DNA from: Entonaema liquescens
Lineage: Eukaryota > Ascomycota > Sordariomycetes > Xylariales > Xylariaceae
Direction: 5' to 3'
Length of the DNA stretch: 64,000 bases
NCBI GenBank assembly: GCA_902805475.1
Contig: CADCSX010000003.1
Span: 1,984,001 to 2,048,000, forward strand
Part shown: positions 47,168-59,785 of the stretch, piece by piece
Layout of the letters: every line of letters begins with the position of its first letter
How positions within the stretch are numbered: the stretch's first letter is position 1
Position numbers and translations under genes: made by a program
The notes under the pieces: generated by a model
Told to the model about the DNA's origin: nothing
Databases searched by the model: none
The model's input: the letters and a program-made list of their open reading frames with translations, nothing else

Positions 47168-49343
47168 ATGTTATTGCGACTACGAGGGCCGGATGGCATG
47201 ATCCGGATCAATATCGAGAAAACCGACACCTTCGCGGACCTTGGCCGCCTGGTATACCCCCCTGCTTCTATTGTTACCGAGTTGCTGATATCTAACTCTT
47301 AAGTGTAGCTGGTGGCGCAACTCCCCCCGACCGTCGACCCGAATAGCATTAGCATGTCCCCGGACCCCCAAGCCAAAGACTCGAAGAAATTGGTGGATAT
47401 TGCGAAGTACAAGTTAGCGCAAATCGGGTTAAGGTACTGTTACTCCCTCGATTTGGTCAGAATACCAAACATATTAATATAAGTGTAGCCACGGAGATTT
47501 GATATTTATCAACTATCAGCATCAAGACACGGCTAACGGCCACACAAATGGCGCGCCCACGTCGTCTAGCACCCTATCTTCGACGAACAGATTAAATGGA
47601 AAACCCATCCTACCTACAGAAGATCTACCGGTCGACCCGCCGCCACTAACGTCACCTACGAAAATTATCAAAAACCCTTGGGAAGTGGTGAAGCAGTCAC
47701 CTCTTGATGACCGGTTAGACAAGCAGGACGGGAAGATCCCTCGAGGACGAGACCGGATGTGCAAGCATGGACCCAAAGGCATGTGCGACTACTGCATGCC
47801 CCTCGACCCATTCAACCCTCAATACCTCGCCGATAAGAAGATCAAGTACTTGTCGTTCCATTCATATCTCCGAAAGATCAACTCGGCAACAAATAAGCCC
47901 GAGTTGGGAAGCTCCTTCATTCCGCCCCTGAAGGAACCCTATTTCAGAGTGAAAAGGGACTGTCCCTCAGGTCACCCGCAATGGCCCGAAGGTATCTGCA
48001 CCAAGTGTCAGCCCAGCGCTATTACCCTTCAGCCCCAGACTTTTCGCATGGTTGACCATGTCGAGTTTGCCTCGTTTGAGCTTGTGAATTCTTTTATCGA
48101 CGCGTGGCGGAGAACCGGCGCGCAACGGATTGGCTACCTGTATGGCCGGTATGCCGAGTACTCTGAAGTGCCGCTTGGTATCAAAGCAGTTGTTGAGGCT
48201 ATATACGAGGTACCGCAGGTAGACGAGGTTGATGGAGTATCATTAAATGCTTGGGAAAACGAATCTGCGGTAAACGAGGTCGGCAAGCTATGCGGTCTCG
48301 AGCAGGTTGGCGTAATCTTCACAGACTTACTCGACGCAGGTACAAATGACGGAAATGTCATATGCAAGCGACATGCCGATTCATATTATCTCAGCTCTCT
48401 GGAAGTTTGTTTTGCAGCGCGGTTACAGGCTCAACATCCCAAGCCCAGCAAATGGAGTGATACGGGAAGATTTGGTTCCAATTTCGTCACTTGTATTATT
48501 TCGGGCGATGAAACGGGCCAAATCGCCATCTCATCGTACCAGGTCTCCAATGATGCTGTGGAAATGGTGCGGGCGGACCTTATCGAGCCGTCGGCTGATC
48601 CTAGCGTCATGCTTGTGCGAGAGGAGGAAGAAGATGATGGTTCGACAAGCCGGACACGGTATATCCCGGAAGTATTCTTTCGAAAAATAAATGAGTACGG
48701 CGCAAATGTGCAGGAGAATGCCAAGCCGTCTTTCCCTGTTGAATATCTCTTCGTAACACTGACGCACGGTTTCCCCGCGCAACCCAAGCCTCTATTCACT
48801 ACTTCCAGTTTCCCTATCGAGAACCGTGAGGTCTTGGGAGAGAGCCAACAGATCGCATCAGTTGCTAAGGCCCTTCGTACCTCGGATGACAAGAAGCTCG
48901 GGTCTCTTTCGGATTTCCACCTTCTCAACTTCATACACGGAATTGGTGTGCTATCAAAGGTAAGTATTTAGACGTCCCTTTTCCCCAGTATCATAAAGAT
49001 AACAAGTAAAAAGGAAGAGGAAGCGCTCCTCTGCCGCGCGGCGACGACGCACGACCTCGCCGATACTTACCAACTCTTCTCCCAGCCGGGCTGGCAGACT
49101 CTGGAAACCATTCTACAAGAGACTGGTGAGACACTCCCCAAAAGATTAGAAAAGCGCCCTCGTCGTTCAAGTGACGAGGGGGGCCAAGCGAACGGCGGAA
49201 CGTCCTCCGCATCATCGTCCTCGTCCGTTCCCAATAATAGATCATCCGGTGGACCGCTTGCTAAGCGTTTTGCTGCCGTTAGGCTGAACGATCGAAATCC
49301 AAACGCACCCTTCTACGACCGCTCCCGGTTCGAAGATATATAA
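47168..49343 (+). CDS. npl4: Npl4, Cdc48/p97 cofactor
   Basis: Exons 47168-47251, 47309-47433, 47489-48959 and 49014-49343 keep phase and give 669 residues. Npl4 pairs with Ufd1 on the Cdc48 ATPase to pull ubiquitinated proteins from membranes and complexes (ER-associated degradation, chromatin). The N-terminus is the ubiquitin-like Cdc48-binding domain (MLLRLRGPDGMIRI). The zf-NPL4 region carries two Cys/His clusters: CKHGPKGMCDYCMPLDPF and CPSGHPQWPEGICTKC. The MPN-like NPL4 core follows (VEFASFELVNSFIDAWRRTG; QRIGYLYGRY), without a metalloprotease site. The tail is Ser-rich and ends in a basic segment. The first two exons are short, as set by the ubiquitin-like fold continuing into SHGDLIFINY. 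The acceptor at 49012-49013 (AAAAAG) is weak but is the one that gives KEEEALLC. Confidence 0.96.
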
Positions 49344-50349
49344 GTAAACACTATGTAACAAAAGAAGAGCCAAAAGTCCGGTTGGCGCGCGTATCTCACA
49401 TAGGTCCGTGTTCGTTCGGAATGAAGGGAAAAGGAGAAAATGGGCGAAGGTCTAACGAGCAGCAAATTAAGCGAATATTCTCTTATCACCAATGGTCAGA
49501 TAGGGACCGGGAAAGGGGTCTTGTCTACCCTTCTTCGGTGTAGGAGAAGGGTGGCTTTTTGTGCGCATGGGAGGGAAAGCAAATCCAGATCTGGTCTTGA
49601 GGTGGTTGTGACAATACCTCCTATCCGTAATACACATCTTCTATCGCCGATGAATAAGAAGGGTGAATTAGACGTACGTTTTTCGTGCATAGATCATTCT
49701 TATCACGTAGCATGTATGTTGCCTCACAACACTTAGCCAGGTAGCTAGCTTAGAGAGCAAACAAAACAACTCAGATCTACAGGCGCCCCTTTCATACTAT
49801 GATAACTACAGAGACTAGACTTGTGAGACCATTAAAGAGCACAAGAGTTAATACTACTAGGTCCTAAGATGATTCGCCTTATAGTACGTCATTACACCAG
49901 GCAAATATTTAATTTTTAACTTTTTGTTTGATTCAAGTAGATACTATAGCAGACTTAAATCCACCGTTCTACCTCGGGCACCTAACTATCCTTATACCCA
50001 GCAGCCTCCCTTAACATATCAGGAGGCGTGGTACGAAAAACGAAATAGTCACCTTTCCCCCTTTTTTACTTTTGCCCTCCTCTCATGCCAGAGAAAAACG
50101 AAAGAAAAAAAATCGAGAGGAACCAGAAACGGAAATAACACAACAGACAGCAAAGCCGGTCCGTCATTCATCGAGCACCCTTTTTCACTCCGACCCGTCC
50201 GCCTCCTCGAGCAAGAATCCCCAGCTCAACGCCTATGAAATTTTTGTTTTTTAGGAACGGGGGAAGAACAAACACCGCGGTGGTGGTGAGATGGATCTTT
50301 TCTTAGTATAGTCGTAGAAATTCGAAAGAATTTCGGGTATCTGGTACAT
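49344..50349. other. Intergenic region between convergent genes
   Basis: About 1 kb between the 3' ends of npl4 (plus) and the carbamoyl-phosphate synthase gene (minus). Short ORFs here are not coding-like. No RNA gene or repeat is recognised. Confidence 0.5.
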
Positions 50350-53300
50350 TTACAAGGGCTTGCCGCCCAGGAACTCAGACCACCGGCGAACCTCGGACGG
50401 GATGCCTTCCTTGCGGGGCAGCTTCTCGTTCATGCATTGGGCGAAGAGCATCGCGGTCTGGAAAGAGGTTAGTCTGTTTACATACGTTAAAAAGCAATTC
50501 AAAAGGGGAAAGCTTACCTGAGGCTCCATGAACAGTGGGACACCAAAGTCGACAGCGTTTCGGCGCATCACGTAGTCAACGTCTATAGTAGTCTTGGCCC
50601 GAGCTAAGGCTAGGTTGAAGACTCCTCGGATATCATACTTCTGGAAGACTTCCCGGAGGGCTCGCTTGTCTTCCTTGGGGAACTCAATCACCTCCACGGT
50701 GACCTTATCCTTAGTAGTGGATTCGATGAACTGCTTGACGTCCTCACCGGCAGCGTAAAACTTGTAGCCCAGAGGAGAGAGATAGTCGACGATCTGGGTA
50801 AGCCAGGGCTTTGATGTCTCGCCGCCAAGGAGGATACCCTCACCAGGCTCAGGAACACGGAAGTTCATAGCCGACTGAAGTGATGTCCAGTAGGCCTCGA
50901 CAAGGTCCTTGCCGAAGCAAGCCATCTCTCCCGTGCTAGCCATTTCGACGCCCAAGAATGGATCAGCACCGGCAAGACGAGTCCAAGAGAATTGAGGGAC
51001 CTTGGTAGCAAGGTAATCTCTCTTAACAGCCATGAGATCAGTAGGGTCGGGAACGTTCTTGCCGACGAGCGCCTTGGTTGCAACATCGATGAAGTTAGTA
51101 CCGAGGACCTTGCTGACGAAGGGGAATGATCGAGAGGCTCGAAGGTTGCACTCGATAACCTTAAGCGCCGGCTCTCCACCTTCGGGGTTATCGGCTTTGA
51201 TGATTTGCATGTTGAAGGGGCCAGTAATTCTCCAAGCCTTCGCAACCTTCTGGGCGATCTCCTTGAGGCGCTCCATAGTCCTGTCATCCAAACTAACAGG
51301 GGGCAGTACTAGGGTCGCATCACCTGAGTGAACACCAGCATGTTCGACGTGTTCGCTAATAGCGTGGAGGATCAAGCTACCTTGGTGGGCAACACCGTCG
51401 ACGTCAATCTCTTGAGCACCCTCGATGAACTTGGTAATCACCACAGGGTGGTCCGGAGACACATTGCTGGCGGCCTCAAGCTTGTCCTTCAAGTCTTCAT
51501 GGCTTCTAATGACAGTCATGGCGGCACCGGAAAGAACGTAGCTGGGACGGACCAAGACAGGGTAGCCAACCTGTTCAGCAAACTTCTCAGCATCAGCCAC
51601 GGAAGTCAACTCCTTCCAGGCAGGTTGATCAACTCCGATGCTGTCCAGGATCTCAGAGAACTTCTGTCGGTCCTCGGCCTTATCGATATCCTTGGGGTCA
51701 GTTCCAAGGACGTTTGCCTTGCCGGTCTCCTGGAGACGCAGAGCAATGTTCTGGGGGAGCTGACCACCAACAGATACCACGACACCAGATGCGTTTTCTA
51801 GTTCATAGATGTCCATAACCCTCTCATAGCTGAGTTCTTCGAAGTATAGCTTATCAGCCGTGTCGAAGTCAGTCGAGTAAGTCTCAGGGTTATAGTTAAT
51901 CATAACAGTTTTCTCGCCCATATCCCTCAGAGCAAGCGTAGCACTAACGGCACACCAGTCGAATTCAACCGAGCTACCAATCCTGTACACGCCACTACCG
52001 AGGATTACAGTGCCCTTGTCCTCAAAGGTTACGTCGTGGGAACTGGCATTGTAGGTGGTATACAGGTAGTTGGTGTCAGCAGGGAATTCGGCGGCTAATG
52101 TGTCGATCTTCTTAACCCAAGGACGAATACCCATGCTTAATCGATGGGCACGGACAGAATCCTCGTTACTCTTGACGGCGTTGGCAATCTGCTTGTCGGA
52201 GAATCCCATCTTCTTGGCTTTGAGGATAAGGTCTCGTTTCAGACCCTCTAAGCTGCCAACAGCTTCCATTTCCTTGGTGCAGTCAACAAGATTTTGAAGC
52301 TTGTATAAGAACCACTTATCAATCCTGCTTAATTCGTGGATCCTCTCAACTGAGTAACCCTCGTGGAGCATGGCCTGACCAACGGCTAACCACCGACGGT
52401 CGGTTGGGTGTGAAAGTTCATAGTCAAGGTCCTCAAATTGATCGCCTTGGAAGCCGAGGAACTTAGGATCAACTTGGCGGATAGCTTTTTGGAATGATTC
52501 TTCAAAAGTTCGGCCAATAGCCATAACCTCTCCGACAGACTTCATGGCGCTACCAATATCCCGCTTGACGTGCTGAAATTTAGACAAGTCCCAACGAGGG
52601 ATTTTCGTCACGATATAGTCGAGAGAGGGTTCAAAGTTGGCAGTGGTGGTCTTGGTAACAGCATTTGGTAGCTCAGGCAAGCTATGACCCAGACCGATTT
52701 TCGCTGCAGTATAGGCTAGTGGGTATCCGGTAGCTTTTGAGGCGAGAGCAGATGAGCGGGAAAGACGGGCGTTGACCTCGATCACCCTGTAGTCGAGACC
52801 ATCCGGTTGAAGAGCATATTGGACGTTACACTCACCAACAACACCAAGGTGACGGACGATCTTGATAGCAGCCGATCGAAGCATGTGATATTCCTCATCA
52901 CTAAGTGTTTGACTGGGCGCAACGACAATGGAGTCACCGGTATGGGTTCCTAAGGGGTCGAAGTTTTCCATGTTACAAACAGTAATGCAGTTGTTATTTG
53001 CATCACGGACGACTTCGTATTCAACCTCTTTCCAACCCTTTAGCGATTTCTCGACAAGGATCTGTGGCGAGAGAGTCAAAGATCGGGCTGCCATGTTGCG
53101 AAGCTCTTCCTCATTGTTGGCAAAACCAGAACCTAGACCTCCAAGAGCGTAGGCAGCGCGAACGATGATGGGATATCCGACCTTAGAAGCAGCATCTAGA
53201 GCATCGTCGACGGTACCGACGGCAATTGACTTCGCAATTGGAATGTCAATCTCGTTGAGGGCCTTGGCAAACAAATCTCTGTCCTCACTCAACTCCAAGG

Positions 53301-54017
53301 TATGAACGCTCGTGCCGAGGACCTTAACGCCATATCGCTCTAATATACCCATGCGCTGCATTTGCACACCCAAGTTCAGCGCAGTCTGTCCACCAAAGGA
53401 CAGGAAGATGCCATCAGGTCGCTCCCTCTCAATAACGTAGGATACATACTCAGGGGTGACGGGGAGGTAGTATACTTCGTCAGCGAGGACGTGGTTGGTC
53501 TGGATGGTAGCAATGTTAGGGTTTATAAGGACAGATGCTACACCGGCCTCCTTAAGAGCCTTAAGAGCTTGCGAGCCTATACAAGCCTAGGTGTTAGCAT
53601 CAGTATGCCCGGTTATAGTATGAGTCACCCTTGACAGCCAGACTCGTGAGGTTGAAGGGTGATTTTGCAGCACCAACCTGAATAGTCGAATTCACCAGCC
53701 TGTCCAATGGCTAAACCACCACTACCAATGACCAAAACTTTCTTGACATCCACGACGTCTCTTGGTTTTATGACGCCACTCTCTAAGTAGGCTTTTGGAT
53801 TTGGTGCCTCTTGAGAAGTAGCTACACTTCCAGCAGAGCAGAGGGCGGTGACAGAGAAATTCCTCTCTTGTGAGAATCCGACTTTTCGAGTAGATGCAAG
53901 AAGCTGTGAGGGAGCCCGGAGACTCGCAGTGGTAAGTGGCCTCCGGGCTATTGGTAGTCGTCGGCCATGTCGCAACAGGACAGGTGCTCGACCTGCCAGC
54001 TTGGTGGAGAGGGCCAT
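50350..54017 (-). CDS. cpa2: Carbamoyl-phosphate synthase, arginine-specific large chain (mitochondrial)
   Basis: Exons 54017-53678, 53576-50518 and 50457-50350 keep phase and give 1168 residues. The enzyme makes carbamoyl phosphate from bicarbonate, ammonia (from the small glutaminase chain) and two ATP for arginine synthesis. The N-terminus, about 75 residues, is Arg/Ser/Ala-rich without acids (MALSTKLAGRAPVLLRHGRR), a mitochondrial presequence as in Neurospora arg-3. Then VLVIGSGGLAIGQAGEFDYSGSQA starts the first ATP-grasp half; VEVNARLSRSSALASKATGYP and, in the second half, RPSYVLSGAAM and VIECNLRASRSFPFVSKVLG are family hallmarks. The C-terminal MGS-like domain is present but lacks the pyrimidine-type fusion to ATCase, which points to the arginine branch. 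The last intron (50517-50458) is a multiple of three without a stop, so unspliced mRNA would add 20 residues. Confidence 0.95.
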
Positions 54018-54731
54018 GACAAGCTATAAGCTGGGAGCTGTGACGTTGGGAGACTTGGGGAGACTCTTGGGAGGTTTAGAAGGGACGAGGTCTTATGAGA
54101 CCAGAAATTGGAGCTCCCTACTCCCAATTGAAGTCAATTGAGCTTCTAGGGAAAGGATCCTTTGCGCCCTTATGACTCAAGTTGTATCTAGACTAAACAA
54201 TTAACAAGTCTCAAAAGATCCGGTTCCGTGTCTAATAAGTTGATAAAATTCAGGGCATGCGCCTATCGATGTATAGATAAGCCCGATAAGGATAGAAAAA
54301 AAGAGGCACTAAGGGCTCCGCTAAAAAAAATGAGCTGCGATTAACGGAGGCAGGGTTGGAAGGGAAAGGTAGAGAAGGCAGGGAAGAGGGGGAGCTACCT
54401 GGGTAGGTATCTCTTGGCAGACCCGATCCAGTGGGATACAGTACATTCATTGGAAACCTTATCTCACTTTTCCCTCAATTACGTAGGTGAGGTACTTACT
54501 AAAAAGGTGCGTGCTCTACTTCCACTTTTAGTAAAGCACCAGGTACGAAGTCCGTCGTTAGTTTAATGCCTAGAAGTAGTAATGACGTCGTCTTCAAAGT
54601 AGAAAAGAAATATTTACATATTTACATCAAAATTATATGTATATATATAGCTTATATACCGAATTATTAAGATATGTCGTGCGTTTTCATATTCCAATAG
54701 AATTTTGAGATCAAACGGAGCTTCTTATAAG
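54018..54731. other. Intergenic region between divergent genes
   Basis: About 700 bases between the starts of the carbamoyl-phosphate synthase and transporter genes. Includes purine/pyrimidine-rich stretches near 54290-54400 and an AT-rich block near 54600-54680. It should contain both promoters. Confidence 0.5.
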
Positions 54732-56434
54732 ATGGTGTCGCCATTACTTGTTTCCTTTCTAGGTGCTGTGCAGGCTTCGTTGTCGGTATTATTGACGATC
54801 GGCTTTGGTGTTATTGCTGCTCAGTTTGGCCTGGTCACAACGGATGCTGCTGAAGAAGTATCACATCTCTGTGTTAATGTGCTGCTACCTTGCTTATTGA
54901 TCACAAAACTGGGATCTGAGTTACATCTCGACACAGTAGTCAACTATGTTCCTATTATCAGTACGTCCATCAAGTGGCCTCCTGGGTAATTTTCTAACGA
55001 TTTACTAGTCTGGGCTATTATTTTCACCTGTACATCTATTGCCATTGGAAAAGCGGCTGTAGCCTTCTTTCGCTTGCCAAAATGGGCATTACCTGCTATT
55101 GCCTTCAACAATACCGAATCTCTTCCTTTGCTGTTACTTCAGTCGCTAGAGACCACTGGAGTTTTGGCATCTTTAGTTGGTGCGGGACAAGCATCTGACG
55201 GAATTGAACGAGCACGGACGTACTTCCTCGCCTGCTCGGTTGTCAATAATACTATCACATTTAGCCAAGGCGCAAAATGGATAACTGACGAGCAGGGCGA
55301 GCAGGGCGAGCAGGAAGATTCTGCAGACCCTGAAAGCCAACGGGTGCAAGAAAACGGACAGGACGGTCATCCACACAGCGACTCTGAAAATGACGATGAT
55401 TCAGATGATCCCGATGAGCGTACATCTCTTCTTCCTCGGAAAGTTGTGTCCTGGAAACATAGTATGGAAAGCAAGTTTACCTCGCAATTCCGAAGCTATT
55501 TCCGAGCCAGTCCAAAACCTGTTCAGAAGACACTTGCGGCCATTGGGACATTTCTTAATCCACCGTTCATAGGTGCAGCCATTGGTATGATAATAGGGCT
55601 TACACCATCTTTACACCGAATTTTCTTCAACGACATGGATGAAGGGGGATATTTCAAAGCGGTGCGTATAAGTAGTAACCCACGTCAAGGCCAGCAGTTT
55701 TCTTCACTTAAATCACCTGTCTTATACAACCGTGCTTTCCATGAACATCACCTAACGTGTAATCGACCAAATTACGCTGCTGTTTACGTTCCCACTCCCT
55801 TGTTAAACTGTCCTTTTGAAATACAGCCGACCTTGGCCGTAGGATTGAAATCTTTGAATATGATATTAACATGCATATCTAGTGGCTCACCTCTAGTTTG
55901 AAGAACGTTGGAGAGTTATTCGTGTCTCTCCAAGTTATCGTCGTCGGTGTCAAATTGAGCTTGAGCCTACGGCGAATGAAAGAAGGCGAGGAAGCGGGTA
56001 CCTTACCTCTAGGCACTATTCTTTCTGTGACCTTCGTCAGGTTCCTGCTCTGGCCAGCGTAAGTGAAGCCTAGCGCCTGATACAACATCATACTCACATA
56101 TACTATAGCATCAGCATACCCCTTATATGGGCTCTTGCAGCTTATACTGATATACTTCCAAACGATCCGATGCTATGGTGGGCTTTAATGATGATGCCCA
56201 TTGGCCCTACTGCGATGAAAGTCCTCGCGTTGGCCGATATCAGTGGAGCAGACCAGAAAGTACGAATGTCGGTAGCTAAGTTCCTGACGGTAAGTCCTAC
56301 ATACATACTATATACAAAACTCCTGTGAAGTTATAGCTTAAGCTTACCATTATTAGCTGTCCTATATCATATCCCCCATAGTATCGTTCGCAGTCGTGGG
56401 AGCTTTAGAAGCCGCAAAAGCCGCAAAGGAATAG
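54732..56434 (+). CDS. Auxin efflux carrier-family membrane transporter
   Basis: Exons 54732-54960, 55009-55661, 55883-56058, 56109-56289 and 56357-56434 keep phase and give 438 residues. The AEC family (PIN/PILS, yeast Ecm3) are about ten-helix carriers; fungal members are thought to sit in the ER or plasma membrane, substrates mostly unknown. The N-terminal half has VSFLGAVQASLSVLLTIGFG and LCVNVLLPCLLITKLGSEL, a family hallmark, and NNTESLPLLLLQSL. A long acidic loop (DSENDDDSDDPDERTSLL) separates the halves, as in fungal PILS-like proteins. The C-terminal half has FLNPPFIGAAIGMIIGL, WLTSSLKNVGELFVSLQV and MMMPIGPTAMKVL. The second intron is unusually long for this window (221 bases); no missing exon is evident because FKA|WLTSS is the expected junction. 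Confidence 0.9.
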
Positions 56435-56977
56435 TTAGTACTTGCGTATGGATAGTGATAGTATGAATAAATCTATAGAGGGTAGTAAGTATAGCATGCA
56501 GAATTGTATATATAACAATTAAATACGTTAAAAAGGAATATTGCCCAAGGTTCCTATAAAATTGGTTGGTTGACTTTAAACATTTGATAAAGAACTCGCA
56601 TTTAACATCGAGGGATGTACCTACAACCTAGTTTAGGGGGTTATGCATTTAAGCAATTGACTTAGTCAGGAGTTTGGGATCATGCTAAGCAGCCACAGGT
56701 ACATCCTGTGGCATGTACAGTACAACTCTCTGCACCTAGCGCTCTCAGGTGTTCTAACATCATCCTCAGCTTCCAAGATTCCACTCTTGTGGCTTTGCAG
56801 TTTATTTGAAAACCAACGCCGAACGCCGCAAATACCAAGCGCCTTCTACTTATCTTGTCGCCTTAAATCTACCCCGAGCGCCTGCGCAATAGGCAACTTA
56901 TTTGCATCTTTATGACGGCCTCGCAGCATGTAAAAACACATCATTCGGTGGCTTTTCACGTCGATTGAGGTGGAGCT
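56435..56977. other. Intergenic region
   Basis: About 540 bases between two plus-strand genes. AT-rich after the transporter, then more balanced. The ORF at 56682-56915 is not supported by composition or motifs. Confidence 0.5.
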
Positions 56978-58097
56978 ATGAACAATGCTTCCACCCCGAC
57001 CACGCCGGCGGACCCTCATCGTACGTCCCACGATCATCAAGAGGACAACGCCGACGGCTCACCACTTTCCGCAGCCTCCGAGCAGAGTCACGATGGCGGC
57101 ACTACTACGCAGAACCCGTCGCTCTCCCAGGCCGCAAAGGATGGCCTTACGAAGAAGCTGCAATTCATGATACATTTAAGCGTCAGCTTAGATACTGTAG
57201 TCTACGCTGAATTGTGTGCGCTATACTATATGGAGTATGTAGAGATCTTTTCGTTCCATAACGCTGAATAGGAAAGTTGTCATGCATCATAGATGCGCTA
57301 ACGTAATATATCTATCTAGTTGTTCATTCTTCCGACTGCTGATACGATGGGTTTCTCAAGCCTTGTTCATAAGTCCTAAGGCTGAAGATTCCATTCTGAT
57401 TATACCCAATTATCACGTCTCCGCAATTGTCGGCCCCAACTTTCTGTGTATATTATTACATCTGCTCACGTCGTTACCGGAAGCCGGCGAAGCATCCCGA
57501 GGCTATCTCCATGGTGGCATACTTTTCGATTTTGTCGGACAAAAAGCGCCGTCTTCAAAATTCTCCCTCCTCCTATTGGACCTCTTGATCCTGGGGTTGC
57601 AATGCGTTATGTTAACTGTGAATATTGAGAAAGAAAGAGTACGTAAAGTGGTAAAGCCGAGGAGGCAAATAGATCGCCCCGAAACCGCCGCAGAGGAGAC
57701 TACTACTACTGGGCAGGATCACGATGCAGAGGAGCGAGGAGTGTTACGGGATGCACCTATAGTGGATGAGACCCATGATGTCGAAATGCAATCTCTTGGA
57801 GGCAGAAATGGTAATGGTAATGGGCGCAATGCAGAAGAGAGGGTCGGCCTACTGAGACGAATCACCAGTTCTGGAAATGACCTTGAGAGTCTAGCTGACA
57901 CGTTGAGATCTGGTAATGCCGTTCTGGCCAACTTCAATATTCGACAGTCACTTCGGAACGCCTGGCATACCCGGGCAAACTCTCCCGAAAGCGCAGCTGC
58001 CTACGCTATACAAAACGTTGGATATAATGCGACGCTCGCGGCCTTGGCAGCACAAAGAAGAGCGAGGCAGGCCGCAGCCCAGCCAAGGCAGCCATAG
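56978..58097 (+). CDS. DUF1746-type membrane protein, possible Dsc ubiquitin-ligase subunit
   Basis: Exons 56978-57234 and 57320-58097 join in phase (85-base intron) and give 344 residues. After a hydrophilic head, QFMIHLSVSLDTVVYAELCALYYMED and CSFFRLLIRWVSQALFISPK form the start of the DUF1746 region, followed by further hydrophobic segments (FLCILLHLLTSLP; FSLLLLDLLILGLQCVMLTV). Three or four membrane helices are likely. The C-terminal part is charged and Arg/Gly/Asn-rich, cytosolic. In fission yeast and Aspergillus a DUF1746 protein (Dsc4/DscD) belongs to the Golgi Dsc E3 ligase that activates the sterol regulator SREBP; this identity is from memory and is inference. The 3' end is 43 bases from the convergent rcl1 gene, so their 3' untranslated regions must overlap. 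Confidence 0.8.
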
Positions 58098-58140
58098 ATA
58101 GTTGTTAAATAACACTGTACAAATTTCAAGGATATCATTA

Positions 58141-59358
58141 CTATGCAATCTTCCTGCCCACGTTGCCGACCCCAGTCCCCTTTACCGAGACTATTATATC
58201 ACCCGAGTCGTCATCTTCGGCATCCCGAAGTCCCCAACTACTGGCCCCGAATTTCCTTAAATCTCGTGCGAGTCCTATGATCTGTTCTGTTCCCACAACA
58301 TCTCTTCCAAGACGTAAACGTCCAACATCTTCAGATCCCATAGCCATCAGTGTCAGGACACTTCCCGCAGCTGCTCCGGTAACACAACCACCTAGACTTA
58401 TGGTCTCCAGGAGTTGGTATGCGCACCTCTTTCCGATATCTTCAGGGACTATTCCTCCTTTCGGCGGTACCACAACGTCTGCCGAGTATAGTACACCCAC
58501 AGCGCTAGACTCCGCGACCAGACTGAGACCAAATCCGATACCCATCCTCTTCTTACTTCCCGGTTTTTCTGCCGCGTCCGGGACTAGCGGCGCCTGGTCG
58601 TATTGCGCAGCGATATGTATGTCCGATACGAGAGGATTAAGTATTTCACGCGCAGAGTGTATCATGCGAGCGTTATTTGACGCCGACACACCTGTTGCAT
58701 ATGCGACACCTCGTATTCTTTTTATCCTGCCAGGGCTCCTGTTAAGATGTAATGTCTTAGGTAACCGAACTTGGCTTGCAAATCTAAGTTCGACAATTCC
58801 CGCGCCGCCGGTGCCGTGAGGCCCGGTGCATGATCGCTGGAGAACCCGCAGCTCTATCCGCGCCGCGGGAATACCAAAGAGGTTGTATAATGGTAGGATA
58901 GCTGTACGGAATGAATCAACTGAAAGATCGCCCGTCTCGGTGGATGATGTGATAACGCCCGGTCCCGTGAAGCGGACGTTCATGTGTGATTTAGAGAAGG
59001 GCGCAAGAAGGCATAGTGGTAGGAGGAAATAGGTAACGCCTCGCGAGCAATTGGCGGGTAGCTGGTGTTCGAGGACGTCGTCTAGAGCACCAAATCCCGG
59101 TATAGCACCCGTAATCAAACCGGGCTGATATGTTATCGTCGTACCGGTATAGGATATCTGCATAGAACTGCCATTGGTGACAGCTTCGAGCAGACGGAGG
59201 AAGGATATTTCATGCGGGGCGAGACCGGGATTGGTGGGGGAATTCGAACGAATCTTCGATATATGTATGGGCCGACCCGTTAATGTCGAAAGTACTAGGC
59301 GCTGGGTGAACGACTTATGGCCTGTGAACTTGAGGAACTCTGGTCTTGGGGTCGACAT
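58141..59358 (-). CDS. rcl1: RNA 3'-terminal phosphate cyclase-like protein Rcl1
   Basis: An intronless frame of 405 residues from 59358 (MSTPRPEFLKFTGHKSFTQR) to 58141. Rcl1 is the nucleolar, Bms1-bound protein needed for cleavage at site A2 in 18S rRNA maturation. It has the RtcA fold (FKGHxxFxxRLVLSTLxG-type start, LLPLCLLAPFSK, GIVELRF) but not the cyclase active site: the catalytic histidine expected near the C-terminus of RtcA is not seen, and the segment there reads LARDLRKFGASSWG. RGVAYATGVSASNNARMIHSA and GKRCAYQLLETISLGGCVTG are also typical of Rcl1. Length fits the family (yeast 367, others about 400). Confidence 0.93.
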   Translation of the reverse strand: MSTPRPEFLKFTGHKSFTQRLVLSTLTGRPIHISKIRSNSPTNPGLAPHEISFLRLLEAVTNGSSMQISYTGTTITYQPGLITGAIPGFGALDDVLEHQLPANCSRGVTYFLLPLCLLAPFSKSHMNVRFTGPGVITSSTETGDLSVDSFRTAILPLYNLFGIPAARIELRVLQRSCTGPHGTGGAGIVELRFASQVRLPKTLHLNRSPGRIKRIRGVAYATGVSASNNARMIHSAREILNPLVSDIHIAAQYDQAPLVPDAAEKPGSKKRMGIGFGLSLVAESSAVGVLYSADVVVPPKGGIVPEDIGKRCAYQLLETISLGGCVTGAAAGSVLTLMAMGSEDVGRLRLGRDVVGTEQIIGLARDLRKFGASSWGLRDAEDDDSGDIIVSVKGTGVGNVGRKIA

Positions 59359-59785
59359 CGTTTGTGTGGTGTGAATTGGTCGAGGCTGCGCAAGTGGTTG
59401 TCAAACGCGCGCCAGTCGTGATAATTTAGAGATGGAAGAAATTCTGCCGTATCAGCTCCCGAAGAAAAATTGCTAGCTAGCCTGTACGGATTAGAGATAA
59501 GCTAAAAATTCAAACTAGGCAAGGCGGTCAAGGCGGTACGTGCCAAATTTAGTAGTTGTGGCTTGTGAAGTTAGTGGAATTGATTAGCGCCTGGGTACCT
59601 AGGTACATATAGAAGTAGTAAATGTGGTACGAACCGGAGCTACGTGAAAAGTGTCAAGATCCCGACTGCCAAAAAGGGCACATACCTAATTGCCTACTTT
59701 GGCTGCATTTCGACATTTTGTCAACGGTGTCTTTCACATCTTTTTTCCACGTTTCTAATCTACACCATTCGACCGAGCATACAAG
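59359..59785. other. Intergenic region between divergent rcl1 and sec66
   Basis: About 430 bases, a likely shared promoter. It contains GGTACCTAGGTAC near 59600. No coding sequence. Confidence 0.55.
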
